NCBI GenBank assembly: GCA_024741835.1
Contig: JAENRP010000151.1
Span: forward strand, 37,889-101,888
From: Diplocarpon mali
Taxonomy: Eukaryota > Ascomycota > Leotiomycetes > Helotiales > Drepanopezizaceae
Reading direction: 5' to 3'
DNA: 64,000 nt
Shown here: in pieces, positions 23,686-35,179 of the stretch
How positions within the stretch are numbered: the first letter of the stretch is position 1
Layout: each line of letters begins with the position of its first letter
The notes under the pieces: model-generated
The model's input: the letters and a program-made list of their open reading frames with translations, nothing else
What the model was told of the DNA's origin: nothing
The model's database searches: none
Made by a program: the position numbers and the translations under genes

Positions 23686-25075
23686 CAGTTCTTTTACCTC
23701 TTGCTTCTTATTAAAATTGAGGAATCGTTAGCTATATAATATAAGTACTAGTAAGCATATCTCTAATAATCTCTTTAAGTTTACTTCTTATACTACTTAA
23801 GATAATCTACCCTCTTTAAGTACAATTAATAGATCTATTCAACCTTTTAGCATTAGCACTTATAAAGTCAATATACTTAAATCTAATAGAAAGGTATATA
23901 TTCTTAAATTAATTAATACTCTCTATATACCTTAATCACCTATCTGCTTATACTTAAGTAGCAAACTTAATAAAATTAAAGGCTTCTATCGAAATAGCAA
24001 GCTATTCCTATCTAATAAGAAGGAAATTTGCACTATCGATAATAATATATATATTAATAAGGAACAGCCTTCTATTAACTCCTCTGGTTATATAAGTAGA
24101 TATGCTCTCCTAGCTGCTATTAAGAATAGACCTCTTGATATTAAGCTCTGGTACTATCGATTAAGCTACGCTAGCCTATAAATAGTTAGAAAGACCTAAT
24201 CTACTATTATTAATATATAGATTAAGGAAATAAAATCAAGGAAGATGCGAATTTGCGCTCCTTATGAAAAAGGCAGACCTCTTTAATATATTAATAAATG
24301 TTTAGCTCGCCCTTGACCTATAAAGGCACTTAATAAGCTATACGTCGATATAGTTCATCTAAAGCCAACTGGCTTAAACGGCTATAAATATGCTTCTATC
24401 TTTACTTGCGCAGTTACGATAGCTAAGTAAGGATAGACCTATATAAATAAATCTAATGCCTTTAAGGCAAATAAGAAGATAATCAGCCTCTTATAAACTT
24501 AATACAATTGTATAATCAAGCGATAGAGAACTAATAGAAGTAAGGAGTACTCTTTTATACAAATGCGAATACTTATAGAAAACCTTAGTATAATTTTAAA
24601 AGAATCTACTTTATATATATTAGAATAAGATAGTAGATCGGAATGATCAATTTGCATACTAATGGAAAAGTTGCGAATAGCTATAATTAATTAAAATATC
24701 CCCTCCTTTCTTTAGCCTTACCTCTTTCTTTCGATAATATATATTACTAATCTTACCGCCTTTAATATTCTTAATAGTAAGATTCTATATAAGGTCTTTT
24801 AGGATAATATCGAGCCTAATAAGCCTTATACTTCCTTAGTCAAGCATCTTCGAGTACTAGGCTATTGCATTTATATACTAATCAAAAAAGAAAAGCGAAC
24901 TTAAAGTAATAAACTCGCTTTAAGAGTAGAGGTAGGTACTCTTATCGGATTTAATAATAAAAGTATTTATCAAATCTATATGCTATCGCAAATAGGTAAA
25001 AAGATTATTCGATTATCTTATATTCAATTTAATAAAGACGGCCTAATTATAAAGCTGCAATTAAAAGGTGATTTT

Positions 25076-25200
25076 ACTCCTAGGCCGGGACCGCGAGTCA
25101 ATTCTGACTCTTACGATAATAGTGATTTCACTCCCGGGCCGGGACCGCGAGTCAATACTGACTCTTATAATGATTTCACTCCTAGGCCGGGACCGCAAGT
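25076..25200 (+). repeat. three 23-bp palindromes inside the Copia-1 coding region
   Basis: Units at 25076-25098, 25130-25152 and 25178-25200 step by 54 and 48 bp, both multiples of three. They lie between integrase and RT and translate to a Pro/Arg/Gly-rich repeat (TPRPGPRV). They are among the least decayed copies. Confidence 0.9.
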
Positions 25201-26995
25201 CAATTCTGACTTAGGAGAAGCTAAGCTTCCAACTCTAAGAAAGAGAGGAAGACCTCCTAGTTTAAAGAATAAGGCTTACCCTTAGCCTTCCGAAAAGAGA
25301 GCTACTCGCTTTATTGCTCTTGGATTTAAAGCTAATAACTCTAATAATAAGGAAGCCTATTTAAGCGCCTTCTATATAGCCTTACTCGATTCTCTATACT
25401 TAAATGACTTGAAAACAGTCGAATAAGCCCTCTCTTGCGCTAATGCTAATAAATAGCGATCTGCAATCAACTTTAAGTATAATTCCCTCGCTTATAAGAA
25501 TATATAGGTAGTAGTAAAACGCTTAAAACTCTTTAAAGATAATAAAGTACTTAGATCAAGGCTTATCTTTAAAACTAAAAGAGACTAAAATAGGGAAATC
25601 TCCTAATAGAAGGTTAGATTCGTTATATAAGGCTATATATAATAATAAGGTCGAGATTATAACTAAACCTTTGCTAGCATTTATAAATCTGCTATTTAGA
25701 AAATTGCAATTGCGCTTATAGCTCTTTACAACTTTAAGCTAGATTAGTTCGACATCGAGATAGCTTTCCTTAACTTAAAAGCTGACTTTAATATTTATAT
25801 TAAGTTACCTCTTAGATATACTTAAAATAAGGTCGTTCTTTTACCTTAAGAATACTATCTTAAGCTTCTTAAGGCCTTATATAGCTTAAAGCAATCTTTA
25901 TAACTATAATAAGAAAAGCTATAGTCCGAGCTATAAAAGTTCGATTTTCAACCTCTTGATACTAATAATTGCATATATATTAACCGCGCCTCTCGGATTC
26001 TTATTATCACTTATATTAACGACTTCCTTATAGTAGTAAAGAAGGGTAATATATATAATAAGTTCAAAAGAGACCTTTGCAACCTCTTTAAAATCATAGG
26101 TAGCGAACCAGCTAACTACTTCTTAAGAGTATATATAATTAGAGATCGATAAAATAGAACGATCTTACTTTATTAAAACGCCTATATTAATAAGGTTCTT
26201 AAACATTTTTATATAACTAATTATAAAAGCGTACTAACGCCTTTTGCTAATAGCTATAAAGTTCATATAGTCAAATTTGAAGGCTAAGCCACTCTATAAG
26301 AAGTAAAGCTATACTAAGAGATCTATAGTTCTCTATAGTACCTTATGCACTATACGCATTAGGATATACTATACTACTACTCTATTCTTAGTAAATTCCT
26401 TACTAACCCTTTACTATAATATATAGCAGCTTTAAAATGAGTTTTATAATACTTGTAAGGAACGCGATTCTATTATATTACCTTTAGAAGTAAAACAACT
26501 GACCTAAAGCTTTAGAAATTGCATAGCTACTGCGATTCTGATTAAGCAGGTAATAGAGGAAGTAGAACCTCCTATTTTAAGGCCGTCTTCTTCCTTAATA
26601 ATAGCGTAATTACCGCCTCCTTTAAGCGATAAACTATTATCGCTCTCTTATCTATAGAGGCAGAGTACGTCGCTATATGCAAATTCGCATAAAAGGCCTC
26701 TTAAATACGCTAAGTACTTAAGGAAATAGGCTACGCTAGCGATAATGCTACTAAAGTCGAGATGATCTGCAATAACTAAGGAGCCCTTTATCTTATTGAA
26801 AATCCCGAATATTACTAGCAAATAAAGCATATTAATATTAAGTTCTATTATATTTAATAAGAGCTTCGGAAAGGCCATTTGGATCTTTAATACACTAATA
26901 CTAAAGATAACGCCGCTAATAGACTTACTAAGAGCTTAAATAGCTCCAACTATACCGCCTTTATCAAATTGTTAAATATAAAGGTTCTGCACCTT

Positions 26996-27275
26996 AATTA
27001 AAGGGTGATTTTTTTTTGCACCTCTATTATAAGGTGATTTTTTTTTACACTTCCATTAAAGGGTGATTTTTTTTACTCCTAGGCCAGGCCTGCGAGTTGA
27101 TTTTGACTTTTTTAAGAGGTAGATTTCCTACTCTAAAGTAGAACGCGCTAGCAAACTCTACTCTATTTCCTATATCTATAGGTTGATTTTTCATACAAAA
27201 CTGTAGATTATAACAAAGGTTATAATATTATATATATTGCTAGCAAGTACCTTTAAAGGTCTCCCTAGAGGGGTA
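26996..27275 (+). other. Copia-1 3' untranslated part with tandem T-rich units and polypurine tract
   Basis: Three units of AAGGTGATTTTTTTTT type begin near 27000, 27031 and 27060, about 30 bp apart. A well-preserved 23-bp palindrome occupies 27075-27097. AGAGGGGTA just before the LTR at 27276 is the likely polypurine tract. Confidence 0.65.
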
Positions 27276-27510
27276 TATTGCAAGTATACCTATCACATAT
27301 TTATCATATAATCTGTCATATAACACATCATACACATAATATATCATATGACTTGCCATATGACTTAGTGGCAGCCCTTATTAAATAGCTCGTAGTTAGA
27401 GAGCTCTTATGAATCAAGACACCTAATATCGTCGTTTGCACCTCATACTTCTTTGTGCCCTCTCTTCTAGTTTACTATCAAGTTCACTATTAGAGAACCT
27501 CCTTACTATA
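27276..27510 (+). repeat. Copia-1 3' LTR (235 bp), followed by TSD TTTCC at 27511-27515
   Basis: Partner of 2121-2355. I count roughly 19 differences, all C/T or G/A, mostly in CA/TG context. Confidence 0.93.
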
Positions 27511-27515
27511 TTTCC

Positions 27516-30500
27516 TATGGGCATTTTCCCAAAAAATATATGCTTCTGACGAGTATTCAAGAGCTTGTAAAGGATTCAAAGCTGTCTGGCTAAGACATGT
27601 TAACATTCGTCCGCTCTTTACCAAACAATGATCTCACTATGTCGGTAAAACTATACAATTTCAAGTAAAGATTCTCCATAGGCCGCATTACTATCAGGTA
27701 TCATGCAAGAGCCTTCGAAGTGTAAATCGGCCAATGAAATAGAATAATTGATGCATTCGTGAATCCAAGACAGATAATAAGCTTTGGAGATGCCAACCGT
27801 ACACTTTGTTAATAACTACTATAAAAATCCTGGAAAGAGTTTGAGAACGGATTTCCCGAATTCCCTGAGTGGGAGAAAAAGGGTTCAAATTATGAGTACC
27901 GGAACTGGAATCGATACTCAATTCCATGAATGCCGTATTACCATTAGCAAAAGAGGCGGATACAATGAAGAGACTAATGATCCCGAGAGATGGCTGTAGA
28001 GGAGAATAGTCTTCGGCCGAGTTCCATGAACTAGGATGGGGACAAAGAGAGAGAGGGAAGAAGAAGAAGAAAAAGAAGAAGGTAGATGCAATATTTGGGT
28101 CAATGGGTCAATGGGTGAGAATAATTGCCCTTTGCTAGTCAAGATCGATACTCTAAGGAAATCTCAAAGGTAGAGCTAGAGCCAGCACGCAGCACAGCTC
28201 GAGATTAGCTGGTGGCGTACTTCCAGCGCGGAAACATTTTAATCTACGATTAACCTCATATCTCACACTGGGTAGTGGCTTATAATTTCCAAGTCATCCT
28301 CAAAAATACAATTTCTTTCGACGATATTTTCGGCGCTTGCTAACTTATTTACGCAATCTCTTCCCTTGAACTCCAGTTGGCAAGCATCGATAAGTTCAGA
28401 ATATAAAAAGCGTGGGTGAAGATGCAAAGTACCTAATAGTCTTAGTGGCTTAGGACGAAGCTCTATCTGCATTGCACGTCTGAAATTGCTGCCCGTGGTA
28501 TACGCGACTGCTCCTCTCAAGAACCGAATCCAGTCCCGTTTTAAGCGAGGGTCTAAACTTGCGACCACTTCATGAGTTTATCTATCAAAGTTATACAGAC
28601 AGAGAGCGAACACTTCAGCCTCGAGATGTGCAAGACTATGTGGGCTTACCATTGCTTCAATCAATAAAAGACTATGGATCTCAGTGGAGAGATAAGGTCA
28701 TCCCCTCCATCCATTTACCTCTTCGTCGGCATAAGCTCCGACCATTTTTTCGTGTATCTCTTGGGCGAATATGGTAATGGCTACCCGTCAACTAGCAAGA
28801 GCAACCGGTGGCATATGACGGAGAGGTATCGAAAAGAAAAGAAAGCCAAAGAGAAGACCAAGTGGTACGTCTTCGAGAAGAACTTTTCGCTACATACCGG
28901 AAACGAAATGACAAGCTGACCTCAAAGGTGCCGCTCGCTGCAAATCTTGAAACTACTCCATACTCTCCTCTGAAATTAGTTCCCGAATCTGGCAATGTGT
29001 TCCACTTTTCTTCGGCAAGCTTATCGACGGTGGACAGTTTCGTTGATTGAGTACAATCTCGATCTCAATAAGTATCTACTCAAGGTAGAAATCCCCTAAG
29101 ACGAATCTGGGATCTTTTAGATCTGGATTCTGTAGCGTCTACACGAGCTCACCACGTCTCTGAACTTGATATCCGTGCGGCGAGTTAATATCTCAGCTTG
29201 GGTCCAATAAACAGACAGAATATATACCGTGAAACGTAACAATATGACGTCGATAAGCACCGGCAATGCGAAGCTCTGCATCGCTAAAACATGCCGGCCT
29301 CCTTTATATCTGCACAAGGCTCCGGTTACATCATTCATGGAAATGGAACTAAGATGGAATATTTTAAGGCCTCGTACTGGTCATTATGTATGGCGAGTAG
29401 CTTGTTTGCCTTTCAATCTGTCTTGCTTTGATCATCAGATCAATAGACTTCAGCGCAAAACAAGGTATACATATGCTGCTCGGATAGCCACCGGATACAT
29501 TAACTACGATCAAGCCTCGCACGCGATACTACAGTCTTCGAGCAATGCTCTAGAGGTGTCGCTGAAACAGTTATGATGTTTGTTGCATTAATGTATAGCC
29601 TGGTTATAAGAGGTGGCGTGAAAGGAATGAATATGGTCGAAATTGGTATTGATAGTTTCGTCAAATTCACAGCGTGGTTTGTACTCGGCGAAAGCACTCG
29701 CATAGAAGATCCGCATTCAGATATTCGTGATGCACTCAAAGGCTCTGCCAAGATTAGAATCCCGTAGACCACTGCTCAATTCCAAGTCCTAAGCTGGCTG
29801 ACGGCATATGTGTTTTTTATGTTTGTCGAGAGAGAACGCATAGGAAGCCGTCAAGGCTGTGGGAGCCGACAAAGGTACTGGAAAGCTTACAGCTCTAGGC
29901 TCAATAGTGATATTGCATAAGTATAAGCCCTCTGTTATAATACGAAATTTTCTTGTGTAATTATATCTTACTGTGAATGAAAAGCCTTGGATGTAGTAGA
30001 GCCGTTGAACAACGCAGATATGAGACCGTCCTAAGTTGTGTGTAATACTAGGCATATATATAGAGAAGCTTGCATGCAGAAAACTGCATGATTATCTGTC
30101 GAGCTTTATTTTACGTACTAGGAAGACTCAAAGAAAGTCGGGTCGAGTCTCGAGTACAAGGAGGAACGCCTGATTCATATACCTTAGCAACCACCTTTGG
30201 CATAAGCAAGATCGACAAATCAGGCTTGTCAAGCTGTAAATTTGGGAGTTTCTCCAAGTGGTGAGTAGAAGTTTGCAAATTCGAGTTTAACGTTACAACT
30301 AAGCTCCCTAAGTTGGGTTGCTCCATGGGTCACTTATGGATTAATTACATAAGCAGGTCCTCAAAGATTGAGGCTCCTCACTGCGCAATAAGGTTACTAC
30401 TACTACAAGAGGAAGGGTCTTACTCATCCAACTCAGGAATACGTTCAAGATAGACCGATAGTGAGCCCTATAAAGCAAGTTATCTCTGTAAGTTGTCGAT

Positions 30501-30905
30501 ACTGATCTTTCTCACTATAAACCCAGCGACAAGCACGACGGCATCATCTGGAGGTGTATCTTGCCTCCTAATATTTATTTCCTCTCCATTTCGAAGGGCA
30601 GGTAAACAAGCTAAGTAAGCCGGGTATGGTTCTCCACATCTTCCAACTGCCAACACTCCAGTACCGCCCTGAAGGAATTGCAGGCGAAAATCAAGAGAGC
30701 TGGTGATATGCATTTCTAGCTCCAGATGTTGAAAAGTTTAAACGCGGTCGATGTCATTGAGAGTCTCAATGTGTGGCTAGCTTCTTTTGTGCTAGTGCCT
30801 TGGCACGGATCAATCGACGCGAACTATATCGCGTCCCTCTGTCTGCGTCTCGACTTTGCCGTTATCCAAACAAATTAACGTCGTCGCCACCGAACCCCAT
30901 CAATC
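27516..30905. other. 3.4-kb intergenic region, no gene supported
   Basis: Base composition returns to normal after the nest. Many overlapping frames of 60-115 codons exist on both strands; none shows a domain, plausible splice structure or low-complexity signature I recognise. The right end is the promoter of SPT16. A degraded gene or a lineage-specific gene with several introns cannot be excluded. Confidence 0.5.
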
Positions 30906-33900
30906 ATGGCGGATATTAAAGTTGATAAGAACCTCTTCCAAGAACGTCTTTCCCAATTTTACTCGGCATGGAAGGCAGACAAACGTGCAGGTGACACGCT
31001 CTTCAACGGCGTCTCCTCCATTCTGGTGCTGATGGGCAAAACCGAGGAGACGATATCTTTCCAGAAGAATAATGCTCTTCACGTATATAAACCCAACTTC
31101 GGAAGCTCGGGTTTAATGGCTGACGCTCGTGACAGTTCTGGCTACTCGGCTATGAGTTCCCAGCTACCCTCATGCTGTTCACTTTAGACGCCTTATATGT
31201 TGTCACGACTGGGAAGAAAGGTATGATTTCTTCAAGAAGACCTGTACCTCGGCGCCTAAACTAAACGTCCTTAAAGCGAAGCATTTAGAGCCCTTGAAGA
31301 ACGGAAAAATCCCTTTGCATGTTTTGCTTCGGGGAAAAGACACGGAGCAGAATGAAAAGATCTTCGCTGAAATCAACAACCACATCAAGGCAGCAGGAGT
31401 GAGATCACACTTTGCGATGTTCAAGATATGGAAACTAACAACTGTGGAACCGCAGAAGAAAATTGGCATTCTCCCCAAAGATACATCCGCAGGCCCATTC
31501 ATTGATGAGTGGAAGAAAGCATATGGCACCATATCGAGCGATGTTGAGGAGGTTGATATCTCTACCGGCTTGTCTTCGGGTGCTTTCGCTATCAAGGATG
31601 AAAATGAACTGGTAAGTCGATCCTCACAGCTACGGGCATCTCTAAACTGACCGACTTCACACAGCGTGCAATGCGCAATTCTTCGAAAGCCTGCATTGCC
31701 TTGATGAATCCATATTTTGTGGAAGAGATGTCAAATATCTTGGACGAGGAGAAAAAAGTCAAGCACAGCGCGTTGGCAAATAAGGTAGATGCCCAGATCG
31801 ATGATGCCAAGTTCTGGCAAACAGTCGAACTTCCCAACAAGCAAAAGCTGGCGCGCGATTTCGACTCTGCGCAGCTGGACTGGGTCCATGGCCCGATAAT
31901 ACAAAGTGGCGGCAAATTCGACCTCAAGATGAGCGCTCAAACTGATGACGAGGTTCTGCACGCTGGGGTGATCATTGCTTCGATAGGTCTTCGATATAAA
32001 ACCTATTGCTCGATAATTGCGCGAACATACATGGTGGATCCGAATAAGTCTCAAGAAAGCGTTTATAAGATGCTACTCCAGGTTCATGGTCTTGTGATGA
32101 AAGAAATCCGGGACGGCGCCAGTACTCGAGAGATCTACGCGAAGGCTCTTGGTCTCATCAGGAGCAAGAAGCCGGAGCTCGAGAAGCATTTTACAAAAAA
32201 TGTTGGCGCTGGGATAGGTATTGAGACCAGGGACGCAACTCTAGTGCTCAATGGCAAGAATCAGAGAACCTTAAAAGACGGCATGACGTTGTGCATCACT
32301 ACTGGATTCCACGACGTTGAAAATCCGAACCCACAAGACAAAAAGAGTAAGGTCTACTCTATGCTTCTTTCCGACACAGTTCGCGTCTCGGCCTCAGATC
32401 CTGTCATCTTCACAGGTGACGCTCCGTCCGACTTGGACGCCACTTCGTTCTTCTTCAAAAATGACGAGGAGCCTGCGCCAACCCCAAAGAAATCGAAGAA
32501 AGATTCAGCTGTTGGGGCTGTCGCAGCCAAGAACATTACCAAAACGAAACTTCGTGCAGAGCGCAATACTCAACAGGATGAAGGTGCCGAGGCAAGACGA
32601 CGAGAGCATCAGAAGGAACTTTCAAGAAAGAAGCAAGAGGAAGGCCTTGAGAGATTTGCCGAGGCTACTGGCGATTCCAACGCGACATCAGTCAAGAAGT
32701 TCAAGCGCTTTGAATCGTATAAGCGGGATAATCAGTTCCCTCCACGAGTTAGAGATCTCGCCATTCTTGTGGATCAGAAAAATGCTACAGTCGTCCTTCC
32801 AATTATGGGCCGCCCGGTTCCATTCCACATCCAAACAATCAAAAATGCCAGCAAGAGCGACGAAGGCGACTTCTCTTACCTACGGATCAACTTCATGTCA
32901 CCTGGTCAAGGCGTTGGTCGAAAAGACGACCAGCCTTTCGAAGATGCTTCTGCTCATTTTGTACGTAGTTTGACGTTTAGGTCAACTGACGGAGATCATT
33001 TGCAAGATATTGCAAACCAAATCGGTAATATGAAGAAAGACGCCTCTAAGCGAGAAGCAGAGAAAAAGGAAATGGAAGATGTGGTAGAGCAAGACAAGCT
33101 CATTGAGATCAGAAGTAGGTTTTGCTCCACATTCTTTTGGCCTTTGCTAAGAATCTAGATCGCCGGCCTGCTGTAATGGATAACGTATTCATTCGTCCCG
33201 CCATGGATGGTAAGCGTGTACCTGGAAAGGTAGAAATTCACCAAAACGGTCTCCGATACCAATCGCCTCTCAATACCCAACACCGCGTGGACATTCTGTT
33301 TAGCAACGTCAAGCATCTCTTCTTCCAACCATGCCAGCACGAGTTGATTGTGATAATTCACGTCCATCTCAAGGATCCGATTCTGATTGGAAAGAAAAAA
33401 ACCAAAGATGTCCAGTTCTATCGTGAAGCAACAGATATCCAATTTGATGAGACGGGAAACCGAAAACGTAAATACAGATATGGTGACGAGGAAGAGTTTG
33501 AGCAGGAACAAGAGGAGCGAAGACGCCGCACCCAGCTTGATCGAGACTTCAAGTCCTTCGCTGAGAAGATTGCCGAGGCAGGAAAGAACGAGAATGTGGA
33601 TGTCGATGTTCCGTTCCGTGAGCTGGGTTTCAACGGTGTACCATTCCGCTCCAGTGTTTTCTGCCAGCCTTCGACCGACTGTTTGGTTCAACTTACCGAG
33701 CCTCCGTTCATGGTCATCACTCTCGAGGAAATTGAGATCGCCCATCTGGAACGTGTGCAGTTCGGTCTGAAGAACTTTGATATGGTTTTCGTCTTCAAGG
33801 ACTTCCACCGCGCTCCATATCATATCAACACGATCCCCGTGGAGTCCCTAGAGAACGTGAAGGAGTGGCTCGACTCTGTCAATATCCCCTTCTCCGAGGG

Positions 33901-34264
33901 ACCGCTTAACTTGAACTGGCCCACGATCATGAAAACCGTCACGGCAGACACACATCAATTTTTCGTCGATGGTGGCTGGTCGTTTCTGCAAACGGAGACT
34001 GATGACGAGGACGAAGATCCGGAGAGCGAGGAGAGCGCCTTCGAGATGAGCGATGACGAGCTGCACGCCTCTGAGGAATCAAGCGACGAGGAAAGCGATT
34101 TTGACAGTAACGCTAGTGCAGATGCGAGTGACGATGGCAGTGAAGACGAAGCTACAGATGGCGAGGACTGGGACGAGCTCGAGAAGAAGGCCAAGCGGAA
34201 GGATCGGGAGACTGGAATGGGGGAGAGCGAGGACGATAAGCCAAAGAAGAAGAGAAAGCATTAA
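30906..34264 (+). CDS. spt16: FACT complex subunit Spt16
   Basis: Five exons join in frame: 30906-31082, 31136-31220, 31277-31611, 31665-33114, 33159-34264; 1,050 residues, the usual length for fungal Spt16. Introns are 53, 56, 53 and 44 nt. The N-terminal part (about 1-430) is the inactive M24 aminopeptidase-like fold. A charged linker with the SKKDSAVG region precedes the dimerisation domain (about 540-690, [17 protein letters not shown]). The Rtt106-like middle domain follows (about 690-930, [20 protein letters not shown]). The tail from about residue 960 is strongly acidic and ends in a basic KKKRKH that could be a nuclear signal. Spt16 with Pob3 moves H2A-H2B dimers during transcription and replication. 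The ATG at 30906 sits in a good context (ATCATGG). The gene is convergent with its right neighbour. Confidence 0.96.
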
Positions 34265-35179
34265 GGTTGATGCATTCTCAGCTCGATTTAACATCATCGT
34301 TATTCGTAGGTGGTGTCTCGGGTGAGCACGATCGGAAGAGCGGCATGGTATGGGAAGAGAGGAAATTGTTGCCTGGTTCATATCTATTTTCCACGGCTAA
34401 CTGTTGAATGTTTTTAATGCACGGCGTCTGGGTCTGCAAAAGGGAGCTGCAGCTCGGTGAGGTTCTCTAGTATTGGGAGGCACGGTCGCGAACTGAAAAT
34501 AACAGCCGTGCAATGATGGCAATAGCGATATCATCTCTGTTGTTCCATGTTCCCAGGCCGCTCCTGACTCAAGTGGCACTTGACCTGCCCAGCAGTTTGT
34601 ATGCTAGACGGATGCTAGCAGTTAGCGAGCAGGTGTTTCGGGAGCTCGGTGAAGGATTGCAGATGCGGAATCCGACTTTGAAGTCGATCTGCCAGAGAGC
34701 TCTCATGGAGTAACTTCTAACCTGACACTCGGTATCCGGTTCGCGGTAGCGCCATCTCACAAAGTCGCATGCAGGTTTGGAAGAGTAGTCACCTGGGTCC
34801 TTCCATTCCCTCTAAACTGAACATCGAGACCCGTGTGCAGCGCCTCTCCGCGTTCTTGTCACTTGCTCGCTTCGCTGGTATGGGTTGCGTTGAGCTTGCT
34901 ACCACCAGCCTTCAGCCCAGCCTAGCAAGGGAATGAGAGGGCCCAGACAATTGAGGATACTGCAAGCCAAAAAAAAAAAAAAAAAACAGGCCCACGCCAA
35001 AACCGAGTCCCAGAAAACCAAGAAAAAGTGTAAAACAGATAGGAAATGAGAAACCCAAAGGCCCAGTCTGGGAAGGATTCGGGTTATGATACAGCTTCTC
35101 TCACCCCCCCCTCCCGTTCCAGCGCATCTTTTTGACGACATCCTGTCACATAAACCCCACGACTTGAAATCAGCACGGT
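34265..35179. other. 3'-to-3' intergenic region between SPT16 and CDC50
   Basis: No gene supported. It holds both 3' ends; an A-run of about 18 is at 34969-34986 and a C-run at about 35105-35111. Confidence 0.6.

Larger units (their letters stand above)
23038..26995 (+). pseudogene. Copia-1 gag (3' part) and pol, degenerate
   Basis: Open stretch 23186-23410 holds the end of gag with YPYCKQLKLYYKAEDCF, a damaged CCHC knuckle. Further on are a protease region, a GAG-pre-integrase motif (LWYYRLSYASL, about 24140-24190), integrase core (LYVDIVHLKPTGLNGYKY, about 24335-24390), RT (FDIEIAFLNLKADFNIYIKL and YINDFLIVVKKG near 26010-26050) and RNase H (YCDSDQAGNRGSRTSYF near 26525, IEAEYVA near 26655). 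The region 24980-25285 remains open for 101 codons and holds three palindromic units read as FTPRPGPRVNSD. RIP-type stops are frequent elsewhere. Confidence 0.87.
2121..27510 (+). mobile_element. Copia-1, outer LTR retrotransposon containing three nested elements
   Basis: The element is bounded by two 235-bp LTRs (2121-2355 and 27276-27510) and a perfect 5-bp duplication. Its own DNA is 2121-3256 plus 23033-27510, about 5.6 kb after removing the nested insertion and one copy of its duplication. Gag is split by the insertion of Copia-2. Domain order gag, protease, integrase, reverse transcriptase, RNase H identifies the Ty1/Copia superfamily. Stop codons replace Gln/Trp codons throughout, so it cannot encode protein. 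A solo LTR of the same family sits at 49628-49859. Confidence 0.92.

Noticed and set aside
27694..30713. numerous 60-115-codon frames
   Set aside because: Mutually overlapping, no family resemblance and no consistent splice chain; recorded only as an intergenic region.
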